NCBI GenBank assembly: GCA_946894095.1
Contig: OX335645.2
Coordinates: 15,709,001 to 15,773,000 of the forward strand
Origin: Incurvaria masculella
Lineage: Eukaryota; Arthropoda; Insecta; Lepidoptera; Incurvariidae
DNA length: 64,000 nt
Direction: 5' to 3'
Position 1 is the first letter of the stretch. Each line of letters starts with the position of its first letter. Below the pieces are notes generated by a model. It was not told the origin of the DNA. It ran no database searches and saw nothing but the letters and a program-made list of their open reading frames with translations. Position numbers and translations under genes: made by a program. Below, piece by piece: positions 23,078 through 35,100 of the stretch.

Positions 23078-23885
23078 GTGAGTGAGTACCACACATTTTT
23101 ACGACTAACGATGTTGGCTTTTTTTCTATAGATATTCAAATACTTGAGATTTATGTTATTTTTAAGTGCCTAAATAAATTAATATTCTAGATTAAAAATA
23201 AATGGATTCGATATAACATATATTCAAATTAATTAACAATAAGGAAATATAGTTAAGAATAGATAGATCTCTTTAAGAGACGAGACATTAAAAATGATTT
23301 TGCTTGATTTTACATTTAAAATCTAACGCAATTATTGTGACGCGTCAAATAGATCCATTGCAAAATAATTTATATTGAAAGCTTATTTATTTTGGAGGAC
23401 GCATTTGAATAATTCCTTATTTTGAAATTTGAAATTATATTAAAAATAATTTAACTTTTAATTACTTAAAATGAATTTAAGTTATAGGCGATCGATCTTT
23501 ATTATTACTCACTCTGCAACTTGGTTTTACATTAAATGCTTCACTTGAAAAATAGGATTCCAGATCAATGTTCATGAAGTTACCTGAATTTAGTAACCTT
23601 TTATGTATATAACATGTAATAGCATTTGAACCAATATAGTAACTTGGTTTCAGAGAAGTACCGAAAAGGAAGTTAGAATATGTATACCAGATTTTACCTT
23701 CTATAATTGAAGTTAAACAATACCTCAGCGTCATAATATGTGGTAAGTCGAATGAATGCATAAAATACAAACCAGCAGTGATAGATGTATATATTTCAAA
23801 TCTACATATTTTCCTCCTTTGAATATTTTAAGGCAAACCTAAAATATGCAAAACAGCGATAAACACAATTGGTTAATTTTTTATT

Positions 23886-24160
23886 TTTTATGTAACTGGA
23901 CATGGATGGCCTATACCAAACTGAACTTCAGATAACACACCACGTTGGAACAAGGTGCCATGCCAGGATCTTCCTTATATTACTCGGCTACATTTAACTG
24001 AATGGAAAATACAGAAAAGTTTCATTGCCGCTCCGACAATCGTTCATTCAATGCGATGGTACCAACCCGGGCGGGATTAACCCTACCACCTACTAAATAA
24101 GGAAGGGGACCAAAACATTTATGTGGATTCCGAACCACGGCACTGCATTCTAAATCTTGC
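23886..24160 (-). repeat. SINE, 5S-type tail, degraded
   Basis: Inverted SINE beginning TATGTAACTGGACATGGATGG (the tail subtype seen with the 5S head) and running to the ACCACCTACTAAATAAGG segment. No head is preserved. Confidence 0.65.
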
Positions 24161-24957
24161 ACTGTTCACAAAAAAATATATAACTACGAATCGTATTACC
24201 GTATACTCATACAATCATTTATTTCAGATGAATGCAAATATCCCTAGTAAAACTTCCAATAAAAAAAAATTAAGGTCTATTGAAATGTAATTTAAATAAT
24301 TAGAATAAAATTAAATAAATTCATACTAAAGTTTACGTTTTAATAGCCGTAACTAAGTAACTGTAACTAAGTTAAAGTTTTAGTAAAATATTTCCAGAAT
24401 TTAAAACGAAATCTTCATCCCTATTTCTACTCAAAAATATCAAATAATAATGTAAATGGGTTGAAAATATGTATCTACACAAATATACAAATCCGTAGAC
24501 AGGCGATTTAGTATATTCTTTAAACGTGACATCGATGATCTTAGCGATTTTACGATAAGTGATTTGTAACTAGTATATAGAGGCTCCGATAGTCATACCT
24601 TGCCTATGATTAGCAACATTTATAGACATTACTATATTGCTTACAATACCAATCGCTGAATCTTCAGTTTTATATATGTCGCAGTGCGATAGAAAAGTCC
24701 GTAATTTTGGTGAATCCGAAGCGATTTATCTAAATCCCGGCAGATAATATTATAAATCGCTCGTTTTGCTCTCCTACTATTAATATTGCCAATTACTAAT
24801 TTTCTATGTAAGTATATCAATTCAAAACAATGCAGAGATTTTTTATAAAGACAAACAATCATGGTGAAGATCATTAATGCCATAAGTAGGTAGGCATATG
24901 AAGACAAAATTAGTGGGTGAGTGAATGTGTTAATATTTATTTTTAACCTTCTATTAA

Positions 24958-25352
24958 GTTTTTTTTTATGCGACCTGACATGGATGGCTAATACCACACA
25001 CCTACTGTTATGATATTAGCCCAATACACCACATTCCCGAAGGAATTAGGTGCCATGCCAGGACCTTCCTTTTATGAGCACGGCTACATTAAACTGGATG
25101 GAAAACACGGACAATTTTTCATTGCCGCTTCGACCATCTTTTAATCCAATGCGATGGTACCAACCCGGGTAAACCCTACCACCTAGTAGGGGAAGGGTAC
25201 CTACAGTTTTACATGGATTCCGAACCATGGAGCAGCTCGCATTCGTGACGAAATGCACTTATCGAACTCTTAGAGAGAAAGACATTGGTATTGAACCCGG
25301 GCCTCTGGTAAGCTAGGCCAGTCCCTTCACCACTAGGCTACGAGCCGCTTTT
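24958..25352 (-). mobile_element. tRNA-derived SINE, nearly full length
   Basis: Inverted copy: poly(T), CGACCTGACATGGATGG, the common body, and a tRNA-like head near 25290-25350 (B box as TTGAACCCGGG, A box region CACTAGGCTACGAGCCG). Confidence 0.85.
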
Positions 25353-25638
25353 TAGAATGGCTATTTTTAGAATGATTTAGTTTAGTAAGAAATACCTAAC
25401 ACGGCTGAGTTGGTCACTAAGTAAAAATAAGTTTTAGGTATCTTGTTAAGTCACAGTAAAATAATAAAAGAACAGTTGATAATACTATCTACCGGGATTT
25501 AGCTAATTCACTAAGGATTCGGCTAAGTAAAGATTCTCTGTGTTGCTGCGGCATATGTATGAGCGCATCACCCTCAACTATTAATTTAGCGTTTCTGCCT
25601 GTGATTCTAAATGCTTTTGTAAACTTAGACTAAGAGGA

Positions 25639-25785
25639 CGTTGAAAAAAAAAAACCAGCGGAGTTTCTTACCAGTTCTTCTTCGCTAGGATTGCCGAACT
25701 GGCTAATGATACAATTTGACAAATCCAAGTGTAGTGTACTGTCTATGTATGATGACTAAACAATAAACAATAAACGCCACAATCG
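25639..25785 (-). repeat. LINE 3'-UTR-like repeat
   Basis: Shares, in inverse, the GAAGAACTGG ... TCCACTTAGTCT wording with 59100-59290 and 38285-38350. Probably the tail of a LINE family not otherwise present in the window. Confidence 0.4.
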
Positions 25786-25923
25786 GCATTGAAAACGTAT
25801 ATGTGTCAAAGTCCAATGAAGTATATTTCGAACGTTCCATATTCAAACAAAACGTTCACGTTCCTTGCACCGTCGCCTCAAGCAAGTCCGTCCTTTTCTT
25901 GGCCTATGCTGCGGCGTGAGCAG

Positions 25924-26158
25924 GGCTGGCGGTGTGGGGGTGCGCGGCGCTGGCGGGCGGCCGGGCGGCGGCGGCGGGCTGGCTGGGCGGCATGGCGGCG
26001 GTGGCGGCGGGAGGCTACGTCGGTGGTCACGCGCTCGCTGCGCTCACCACGCTGCCGCCGCTCGTGGGCATGACGCTGGCGGGCGTGCTGTGCCGGAACC
26101 TCAACCTGGTTAACTTCCACGGCCATCCCGCTGCCGACGCACTCGATTATCATCTTAG
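25924..26158 (+). CDS. NHA exon 1 of those placed
   Basis: Acceptor GTGAGCAG, donor TTAG|GTGAGT. An upstream TGA in frame (25917) means the exon cannot start further left. It encodes the first placed helices, a glycine/alanine-rich stretch and the TLPPLVGMTLAG motif. Confidence 0.85.
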
Positions 26159-29100
26159 GTGAGTTCCTATCGTACGTGATGGATCTATCGTTGATAATAT
26201 ATAAACGTTTAAAATGTATCGTTTGGTTTTGTTTCTGGGGCTGAACATGTAAAGATAAGTCATGTGACATGCATGTAGAATCTACCTAGAAGCATGGAAA
26301 CATTCATTAAAATGTTCAATCAATGTATGTATATAAGAGCAAACACCGAATTCTGTAAGTAATTCGGTGTCATGCCAGGACGTTACCTTTATTTGTGCAC
26401 GGCTACTTTTAACTGGATGTTAAACAAAAATATGTTTTATTGCCCCTTCGACAGACCATCTTTCATACAGAGTTTTAAGCATATTATCCAGTGCACTGTG
26501 TAGTAACATAGTGCCTACTGTAACTATAGACTTACATGGGTTCCGTACCATGAAGTGACTCGCATTCTCAACTAAATGCACATATCTATGTGGTTAAGTA
26601 AGAAAGAGGTGCATACCCTGGGGTTCGAACCCGCGGTCTTAGACATAAGAGACCAGAGACCTTGACCACTGTACTACGGGCCACACCAAACCATCCATTG
26701 GTTGTGAAACCATTCAGTTACGCACAAGATATTTTTGTTTTTCCTGTTTACAAATTACATTTATTTGATCTATGCTCTACCAGTTTCAATATTTGCTTAT
26801 CTTAATCCAACTGAGAGCTTGAATTTTTAGAGTTCCGTACCCAAAGGCTCCCAACGGAATCGTGTTACGGATTTATTTACGTTTCTGCTTACCCATCCGA
26901 TATAGTAAGTCTATAGGTTAATTAGTAAAACTAAAGTCAGATAATTGTGATAGAAGATAAAATTCTTCGGCAATGATTTTCCGTTTTTGTCAAATGTGAA
27001 TTTGTACTATCAGTCCGATTAGTACTATCTGAGGATTGAAAAATCGGCCCTATGTGAATTGTGTTGAAAACACGGACAATTTTTATTTCCGTTTCATCCA
27101 ATATGATGGAACAATATGAACCCGAGCGGCTTTAACTCTACCACCTTATACGGGAGGAGACCTACATTTTTAAATCAATATTGTGCCATGGAACCGCACG
27201 CATTCGTGACGAAATGCACTTATCCAATTCAGAAAAAGAAACTCTGTACATGAACGGGGCGGGGATTTGAACCCAGAACTCTGGGGTGCAAGGCAAGTTT
27301 CTGCGCCACTAAGCTAGAGCCGCTCGTCCAAAATCAATCCTCAAAACTATTTTCTCTGTTTTCAGAAGAGTATACCCAGTAATTATCCTGACCAAGGGTC
27401 CCCTGGGATGGGACTGGGACTACATAAAGTCTCACTACACGATAGTGTTCGCTCTCGCAACGCTGCCTTGGATTGTTGAGTGTCTATCTATGACTACGGC
27501 CACCTATTATATCATGGGATTCTCCTGGAAATGGGGTAAGAACGCACGAAACCAAATTTTCAAGTCCCTGAGAATAATTTGCTTCTTTGTTAGGGTCGAA
27601 TTTCAAAACATAACAATTGTTGAAACTCAACGATTTTGCTTAAAACATTACAAATAATACGATACGTAAAGATAGCTTCAAACCCCATTACAACCGTGCT
27701 CAGTTTATCATTTAGCTCGATTTTCGTCCACTAAGTCCACATCTTCATAGTTAGATACGCGTACTAGAGGACCTCTGACCTGTCGTCCAAACCGATTTTG
27801 GCACTATATATCCGTAAATATAAGTAATAAGTGGAGCAACAGTGAAAATCTATACAAACATAAGTAAATTTAAATTATGAGTCTAAGGAACTAAAGATAT
27901 CGCCACCCAGATAGCATGGGCGGTTGTCGCAAGTTTGCGGATCCGTGATTTTTACTTGTTTCGTAAATTTTGCCGGAGCAAGTTTGCTTAAATATTATTT
28001 TAAACTTATCAAGATAAGGATCGAGAAGGATGTTTGTTTCAACATTGCTGCAAACGTGTCATGTCACATTTTCGTCAATAGATGGCGTTAGCTTACTTAT
28101 ATATTACACGAGTGAATACACCAAGAGTAATGCATAAATGTTTCGAAGTGATAATTGAATAACATCAACGAATAATAAGCAATTCGTTAAGAGAAGGCTG
28201 GTGAGAGCACAGCCTGCAAGAAAAAAATTTTTGTTTGATATTGTAGTTATGTTCAGATGTATATTCGTAAAGTAGTTCTTTTTACTGGGCTCTTTCTTCA
28301 ATAAATGTGTCCTTGCTTCACGGTCGATTATGCATAAATACATGTCACATTCCTTGGAATAAGCGACGTACCTGCTTATTACGAAAAAGTATATTTATTT
28401 TAAAAGACATTTGCGCTTTTTGGACTTTATGATGCGTCCCCGTTGTGATGGCACCGAGCATTCGCTATCGATCAACAAACAGCTGCCCAGGCCAATAGAC
28501 GATCCGATGTCGCACCGCAGGGATTCACGTGGGCGCCATCATAGCGTCGGTGTCGCCGGCGGTGGTGGTGCCGACGGTGGCGCGGCTGCGCGCGCGCGGG
28601 CTCGGCGCGCGCCGCGAGCTCGCCAAGCTGGTGGCGTGCGCGGGCGGCCTCGACACGGCATTCACCGAGGGCGTGTTCGGTGTCATCAACGCCGCCCTCT
28701 TCGTTCAGGCTTCGGAAAGTTATCGAATTGTTAAGGTACTTCCTTACGGTAATATTCTCCTATTTTTTTATACCAAGACAAAACATAAGATGTTAAATAT
28801 AGTCATAGTGAATATTTTCAGTATTTCCAGTGTATTGGTTTTGTTTAAAATTTCAGATATTTACTTTTTTTTTACAGCGTCTACTACCGGTGTAAAACTT
28901 CTAATCGCGAATTACAAAAAAAAACATAACCCTCAATTGTGGAAATGTTTTAGCCGCAAGTCGAGCGGCCTCGGCTCGTAGCCTAGTGGCGCGGGGACTG
29001 GCCTAGCGTACCAGAGGCCTGGGTTCAATACCGACATGCACCACTGTCTTTCTCTTTCCGAGATCGATAAGTGCATTTCGTCACGAATGCGAGCTGCTCC

Positions 29101-32100
29101 ATGGTTCGGAATCCATGTAAAACTGTAGGTCCCCTTCCCCTACTAGGTGGTAGGGTTTAAGCCCGCCCGGGTTGGTACCATCGCATTGGATGAAAAGATA
29201 GTCGAAGCGGCAATGAAAAATTGTCCGTGTTTTCCATCCAGTTCAATGTAGCCGTGCTCATAAAGGGAAGGTCCTGGCATGGCACCAAATTCCTTCGGGA
29301 ATGTGGTGTATTGGGCTAATATCATAACGGTAGTTGTGTGGTATTAGCCATCCATGTCAGGTGGCATAAAAAAAAAAAAAAAAGTACTATATGGCCATAT
29401 TTCATATTCTGTAGCATTTTGAGCCATTATACATTTAATAAGGCAAGAGGGTGCTATGAAAATGCTCCACCAAGCTGTATACAATGAGCTATTACAACAT
29501 CTATACTAATATCAATACTAATAATAAATCTGTAAGGGGTGTTCATGGAGTAAGATGCTTTGTTTTCTTAGATACTTCGTTTGTAGACTTTATGTATGAT
29601 ACTAAAACCGAATTGACGATTTTTAGAAATCAGTCCTGTATGTATGTATGTATGTATGTTCCTCCATAACTCTAAAACCGATTATCCGAATTAGACGAAA
29701 CTTAGTACACGTACATTACACGTACATTAGTACACGTAACTACCCGGAAATAGGATAGGCTAATTAGAATTCAGTTCCGCTTACGCTAAGTTGTGGCTGT
29801 CATACAAACTGCAATGCTCTGCACGGCTCCGCGGGAGGGCGGCGGCTGGAGGGGGGGGGAGGCGGCGGAGCTTACTTTTACTAATTGTACAATTTTACTT
29901 TTGCTCAAACGATCTTGATTAAATTTGGTAGATGGGTACATTGTACTTTTTATCCATTAAATAATTTAGCCGACTCTAACCCGAGCGGAGCCGGGTACCG
30001 CAGCTAGTAACAATAAACCAGAAATCTGAAAATGCTTGGCCACAATATTTAAAACTAATTAGTACCTTAAAGGTCATTATTATTGGTATGCTGTTTATGA
30101 GATATTTTGTTGGATCAGACACATTCGGAACGCCGTTAAAGGTGGAAAGGTAACACTGATCTCCCAAAAGTTGTGCAGCTAAATGCACTGCTTCTGTCCC
30201 TTCATTATGATATTATCACACAGGTTAGCGACAGACAGAGCCTTGCAAATAGACACGTCGATATTGGAAGGACCGGTCACCAGTTTCAAAATGTTATTAC
30301 AGTTTAAATACCTACCTATTGTAATACGAATGAATACAAGTTCCTGAACGTTTATTGTTTATACCCTGCATTATCTAAAAGAGCGTACTCTACACTTTCC
30401 TGTTATATCTTCTACATAGATTAAATCACAATGATTTTATCAAGTCTTCTGTGAAAAGGTGATGCACCTAATAAGTAATCATTTATGAATTTGTTTATCA
30501 AACCCAAAAGTTAATAAGGATTGGAAAACGTACCTACTACGGAAGTTTTTCTAGGTACGCTAAACTGGGCTGGTTGTAACCGTACTCACGTAGATTTCAG
30601 AGACCTCTATGCATTTCAGCTTTTTTACTGAGTACTAGTAAGAAAACTGACATTTATATACGGCTCCGTCAGAGCCTCTCATTTTCTACCGGGACTTTTC
30701 CAACCATAATTTCCATTGAAGTCTACTCTTGGCGGTGGCTTTTTTAAATTCAGGCAATGTATTTTTCATTACATTTTTTTTATTTTTTTTATTATGGTTT
30801 ATCATCGACGGAGCAGCATGGAGGTGAAGAATGTACGTAGCAGTGATCGAAAAAGATGAAGAGAACGTATATCTCGGCCAAATCTTACGGCTTGGTAGAC
30901 AAGGCCTGACTAAGGAGGTCGAGAGATGAATTCAACTAGGTTGGGCTCCCTTCGGCAAACTTAAATTTGCTCTAAGGTCTGACCATAGAAATTGCGCGCA
31001 TGCTAGGTCTATGGGTCTGACAGTCTGTAAAATTTCAAGACCAGAATATATGACAATACAATGTATATATGAGAAATGCAATTTATTTCTCCTACGAAGA
31101 TATAAAATAACGGTCGCCGCGGCAAGAAACGTGGCTTTGTTCCCATCAGGCTCATATCAGAAAATTATTTTACACAAACAATGCAAAGCAAAGAATAGTC
31201 GAAGATACACTTATTGCTACGCTCGTTGCAGGCTTCGTTGGGTATCGCAGCGGGGGTGGCGCTGGGGGTGGCGTGGGGCGTGCTGGCGGACCTGCTGCCC
31301 GCGCACGGCGACCCGCTCGCCGCCGCCATCAAGAGCGCTCTCGTGTTCTGGGGCGGGCTGCTGCTGATGTACGGCGCCGGCACGCTCGGCTGGGGCGGCA
31401 CAGGTACACAGCGGACCCACTCTTGGCAGCGGAATGGAGTATTTTGCGAAAACACGGGACATAATAGATGGACATAATCAAACATTTTGTCACATTCCAC
31501 TGCTATTGCCATTATTATTATTATTTTTATTATTCTCTCTCTCTTTTATTATTTATTATTATTATTCTCATGCGATTATTTTACCTAGTATATCGTATCT
31601 ATGAGACACGTTTTCGAGAAAAAAATGGATCGCCGCTCAAATAGATCCATTTCTGACCTGGTTATATTACCTTATTATTTTGGCCTACGTACTACCAACA
31701 CCATGCTTCTGTCCCTATTAGAAATATCAACGCAAACCGAAAGTAAACGTGATTTTTATAGTAGACACAACACCATTAGGCACTAGCTGTGTTCTTAAGC
31801 CGATTCAGACATAAAGGCTGAGTACGTATATCCACTGAATGTGGTATACCAACTGCACGGTTGCTATATATTACAGCCGGGGTGGGCGTGATGGTGTGCG
31901 CCGCCACGGCTGCCACACGCTGGCGACGGCGCGGCTGGCCGCTGAACGCGCACCCGGTGGCGGAGGTGTACCGAGTGCTGTGGAACATCTTTGAGCCGAT
32001 GTTGTTCTCACTCAGCGGTTATTACCTCGAGGTGCGTCGGTACTGATGAAACACGACTTAAGGCCGCGTATGAAGCTAGACAAATTCCCGATTTCCCCCC

Positions 32101-35100
32101 CACCGCTCCGCTAGACGCCGAAGCGGCAGTGGCGCCGTGAATCTTAGGATAAAACTGAAATGAGATATTGTTAGAGCGACACCTATACGCCGTCGCTGGA
32201 ACTTCGTGAAAGTGGTATCGATCCCGCGGCAAGTCGTCAATGATCATACAACCAATCACAAGGCTCGAGATCACCCGCCATATTATTCACATTGCTGCTA
32301 GAAAACAGCAACCATTTCGTCAGATCTCTAATTCATGAAAGGATTTACTATTTTCACATTGAACGTCAGTAGCTGGTTGGTGTAGCGCGTGAAACGTCTT
32401 ATCTACAGTTATTGTTCGATGGGGGATGTCGGTTCGAATCCTGTAGGTTACAATTTTTTTTCTGTTTTTTTTACTTTTTATTGTTAATGGTGTATAGTAT
32501 ATAATTATAGCGTGGGTTTGACTTAATTGATTTACACATATAAAAAAATATTACATAATAATAGGTTTTGGTAAAAGTTTTTACCTAATTAACAATTTTA
32601 AAAAGTATAAACGTCATTTGATACAATAAAAAGTAAAATAACACTTTTAAAAAGGATAAACGTGAGACGATGGAGAAATAATTTCCATGCAACGAGCGCG
32701 CAAAAAATGACGCCACGCGACTTACAACATTAGGTATATCGCCGTTCATAGCGCCGTAGCGCAGTGATGAAAACGGAGAAAAATCTAATTTTTTGTCTCC
32801 CAAATTGATAGGTAAATTAGTAGCGCAGTGATGAAAACGGAGAAAAATCTATTTTTTTGTCTCCCAAATTGATAGGTAAAACACATTAAAATTTAACTTC
32901 TTACACATATCCGTCAGCAGGTCTATTCCTGGCATTCAGTAATCAGGAATCAGGAATCATGAGTCTAGAAAACCGGGTTTGTAGCGGTTTTCAAAGAGAT
33001 GTTTTTGACGAAAATATTCCGGAACATAGTTTTTTTAATCAATCAAGGTTTTCCATAGAAAAACTCGCTTTTAAAATCCCTATAAAAGCGGTTTTCTAGA
33101 CTCAGGAGTCCTGATTCCTGATTACTGAATGCCAGGAATAGACCTGCTGATCATTTTACTGTCACGCATCTGCCGCATGTCATGTTCCAGTAATCCCATA
33201 TGGTAGCGTTTAGCTTTGTGATACAGAAGGTTATATTCACCGGCACAAGGTCTTCTTCTTTACAAAGTACAGATTAGGTCGGTGATAGAATACTATAGCC
33301 ACATTTGGGAAGGTCGTCTCCAGGTTACCTTCCCGTACCAAACCGTCTGTGGCTCAGGGATTCCATGCAAACGATGAGTTGTGGGTATGCAATAAGACAG
33401 ACAACTTGGCGTTATATTGAGTCCAAGGACGCCAATAGTTCTGAGGACTTCCTTCCCACAAGTATGGCTACAGTTAAGGTCGGAGTTGAAATGTTCGATG
33501 CCCAAGATAGTAAAATGGTAACTCGAAAAGTAAATCAACCAGGGTACCGTTTCTTTGCTGTTTCGGAATATAGGAATAATTTTTTTTGAGACCAAAATTA
33601 TCATAATCCGTATTATATTCTAACTAGCAATACATCTAGCAGAATTGTATCTCGTTCGACTCGCGAGCTTGTCTTTAACGACGCCAATAACAGAAATGTG
33701 TAAACTTGGTTTCATACTTTAAAAAAAGACGAAGATAATTGCAAAATTATCTATCGAGGCCAAAATCCATAGATATAAAGTCATTATGTCTTGGGTCAAA
33801 ATTTGCTCGGTATGCCCTATAACTATAGTAGTTTGGAGTAAAATCAGTCCAGTGACAAGACCCAACAGAAAAAAATACCAACTATGGTTAGTAGTTTAAT
33901 AGAAATTGAAGCATACAAATATTGTAAGTTTCAATGTAGATGTCGCTGTATCACCTCAAATTCTGCATATGATACTTCATGCTGTTAATATCGACAGAAA
34001 CATAAACATGGCTGCTGTTTAACAGAAGATATTATGTAATGGAATACATTTTTAAAAATAATTTTCCAAATCGGTCCAGAAGTCTTCGAGTAATCGGTGA
34101 ACATCCATAAAAAAAATTGAGAACTTTCTCCTTTTTTTAAAGTCGGTTAAAAACATCTTCGTTCGGGTGAACGTGACCAAGGAAAATATTTTACCAAAGC
34201 AAAATCATTAATAGCAAAGACATATTAGAGTCAATAATAAATGGTAGGTTTCTAAAGCAAACCAAAATTACTTATGTTTTTATTGTGGCCTGCTGCAATT
34301 AACTAAGAATACTGATGCTGACGACGTTACTGTTTCCCAGATGGAGAAGCTGGACTGGGCGCAGTTCGCGCAGATAGTGGCGTGCCTCTCGGTGGCGCTG
34401 CTGCTGCGCATGCTCACCGCGCTCCTCGTGTCACTCGCGGGCAACCTCAGCGTGCGCGAGAGTATCTTTATCAGCATCACCTGGATACCGAAAGCCATTG
34501 TCGAGGTTGAGCTTTCATTCCGACAATGTACTGAGCGGTCAATCATTCCACCGGTGTATTCGGGCCCCTAGAGGCAGCCCCGGATCGACATTTTTAAAGG
34601 GGGGGGGGGGAGGGCAGAGTGCCAATTTGCCCCCTAAGAGGTACTGACTTGTGACTGGGCTGCCCGCCCCTAGTCTTCGCCGCCCGGGGCAAGTACCCCT
34701 TCTCGCCCCCCTCCCCCCTTTAGGTGTCTGCTAAGTAAAACACGTTTAGGATAGATCATTTAGTATGGACATGTTTTATTTTAAAAATCTAATTGCTATA
34801 TTAATTGTGTGTTGATTCGTTTTTGATAAATGAAAATCCGCTTCGAAAATAATTAAACGGCATAACAGATTCTATATTTTCGAGAAAATCATGATTTAAT
34901 AGAAACATGGCTCTCAGGGAACGAAGGATTACATGCGGAAGATCTACGAATAAAATTATTAATATACTAGCAGCCCATATTATGCCCGGCTTTGCACGGG
35001 CATAATAGTCATAATAAGTTACCGAATGGGGTCTCCAGAACCTCGTCGAGTTTAACGCGAGCAAGACACAGGCGTGCGTGTTCAGTGCGAAGCGTACTCC

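Noticed and set aside
24641..24997. 118-codon minus-strand frame with a hydrophobic stretch
   Set aside because: AT-rich, partly made of SINE tail, with no recognisable family.
25878..26270. 130-codon minus-strand frame over NHA exon 1
   Set aside because: Antisense shadow of the GC-rich exon, with no domain pattern.
29143..29325. 60-codon open frame, also at 40017-40199, 41809-41991, 45331-45546 and 47395-47661
   Set aside because: All are the antisense or sense of the SINE body; their similarity reflects SINE copies, not a protein family.
31165..31512. 115-codon minus-strand frame opposite NHA exon 4
   Set aside because: Shadow of a GC-rich exon; the plus-strand frame has the family motifs and splice sites.
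33293..33604. 103-codon minus-strand frame in NHA intron 5
   Set aside because: No domain or splice signals; overlaps an equally long open frame on the other strand, so probably chance.
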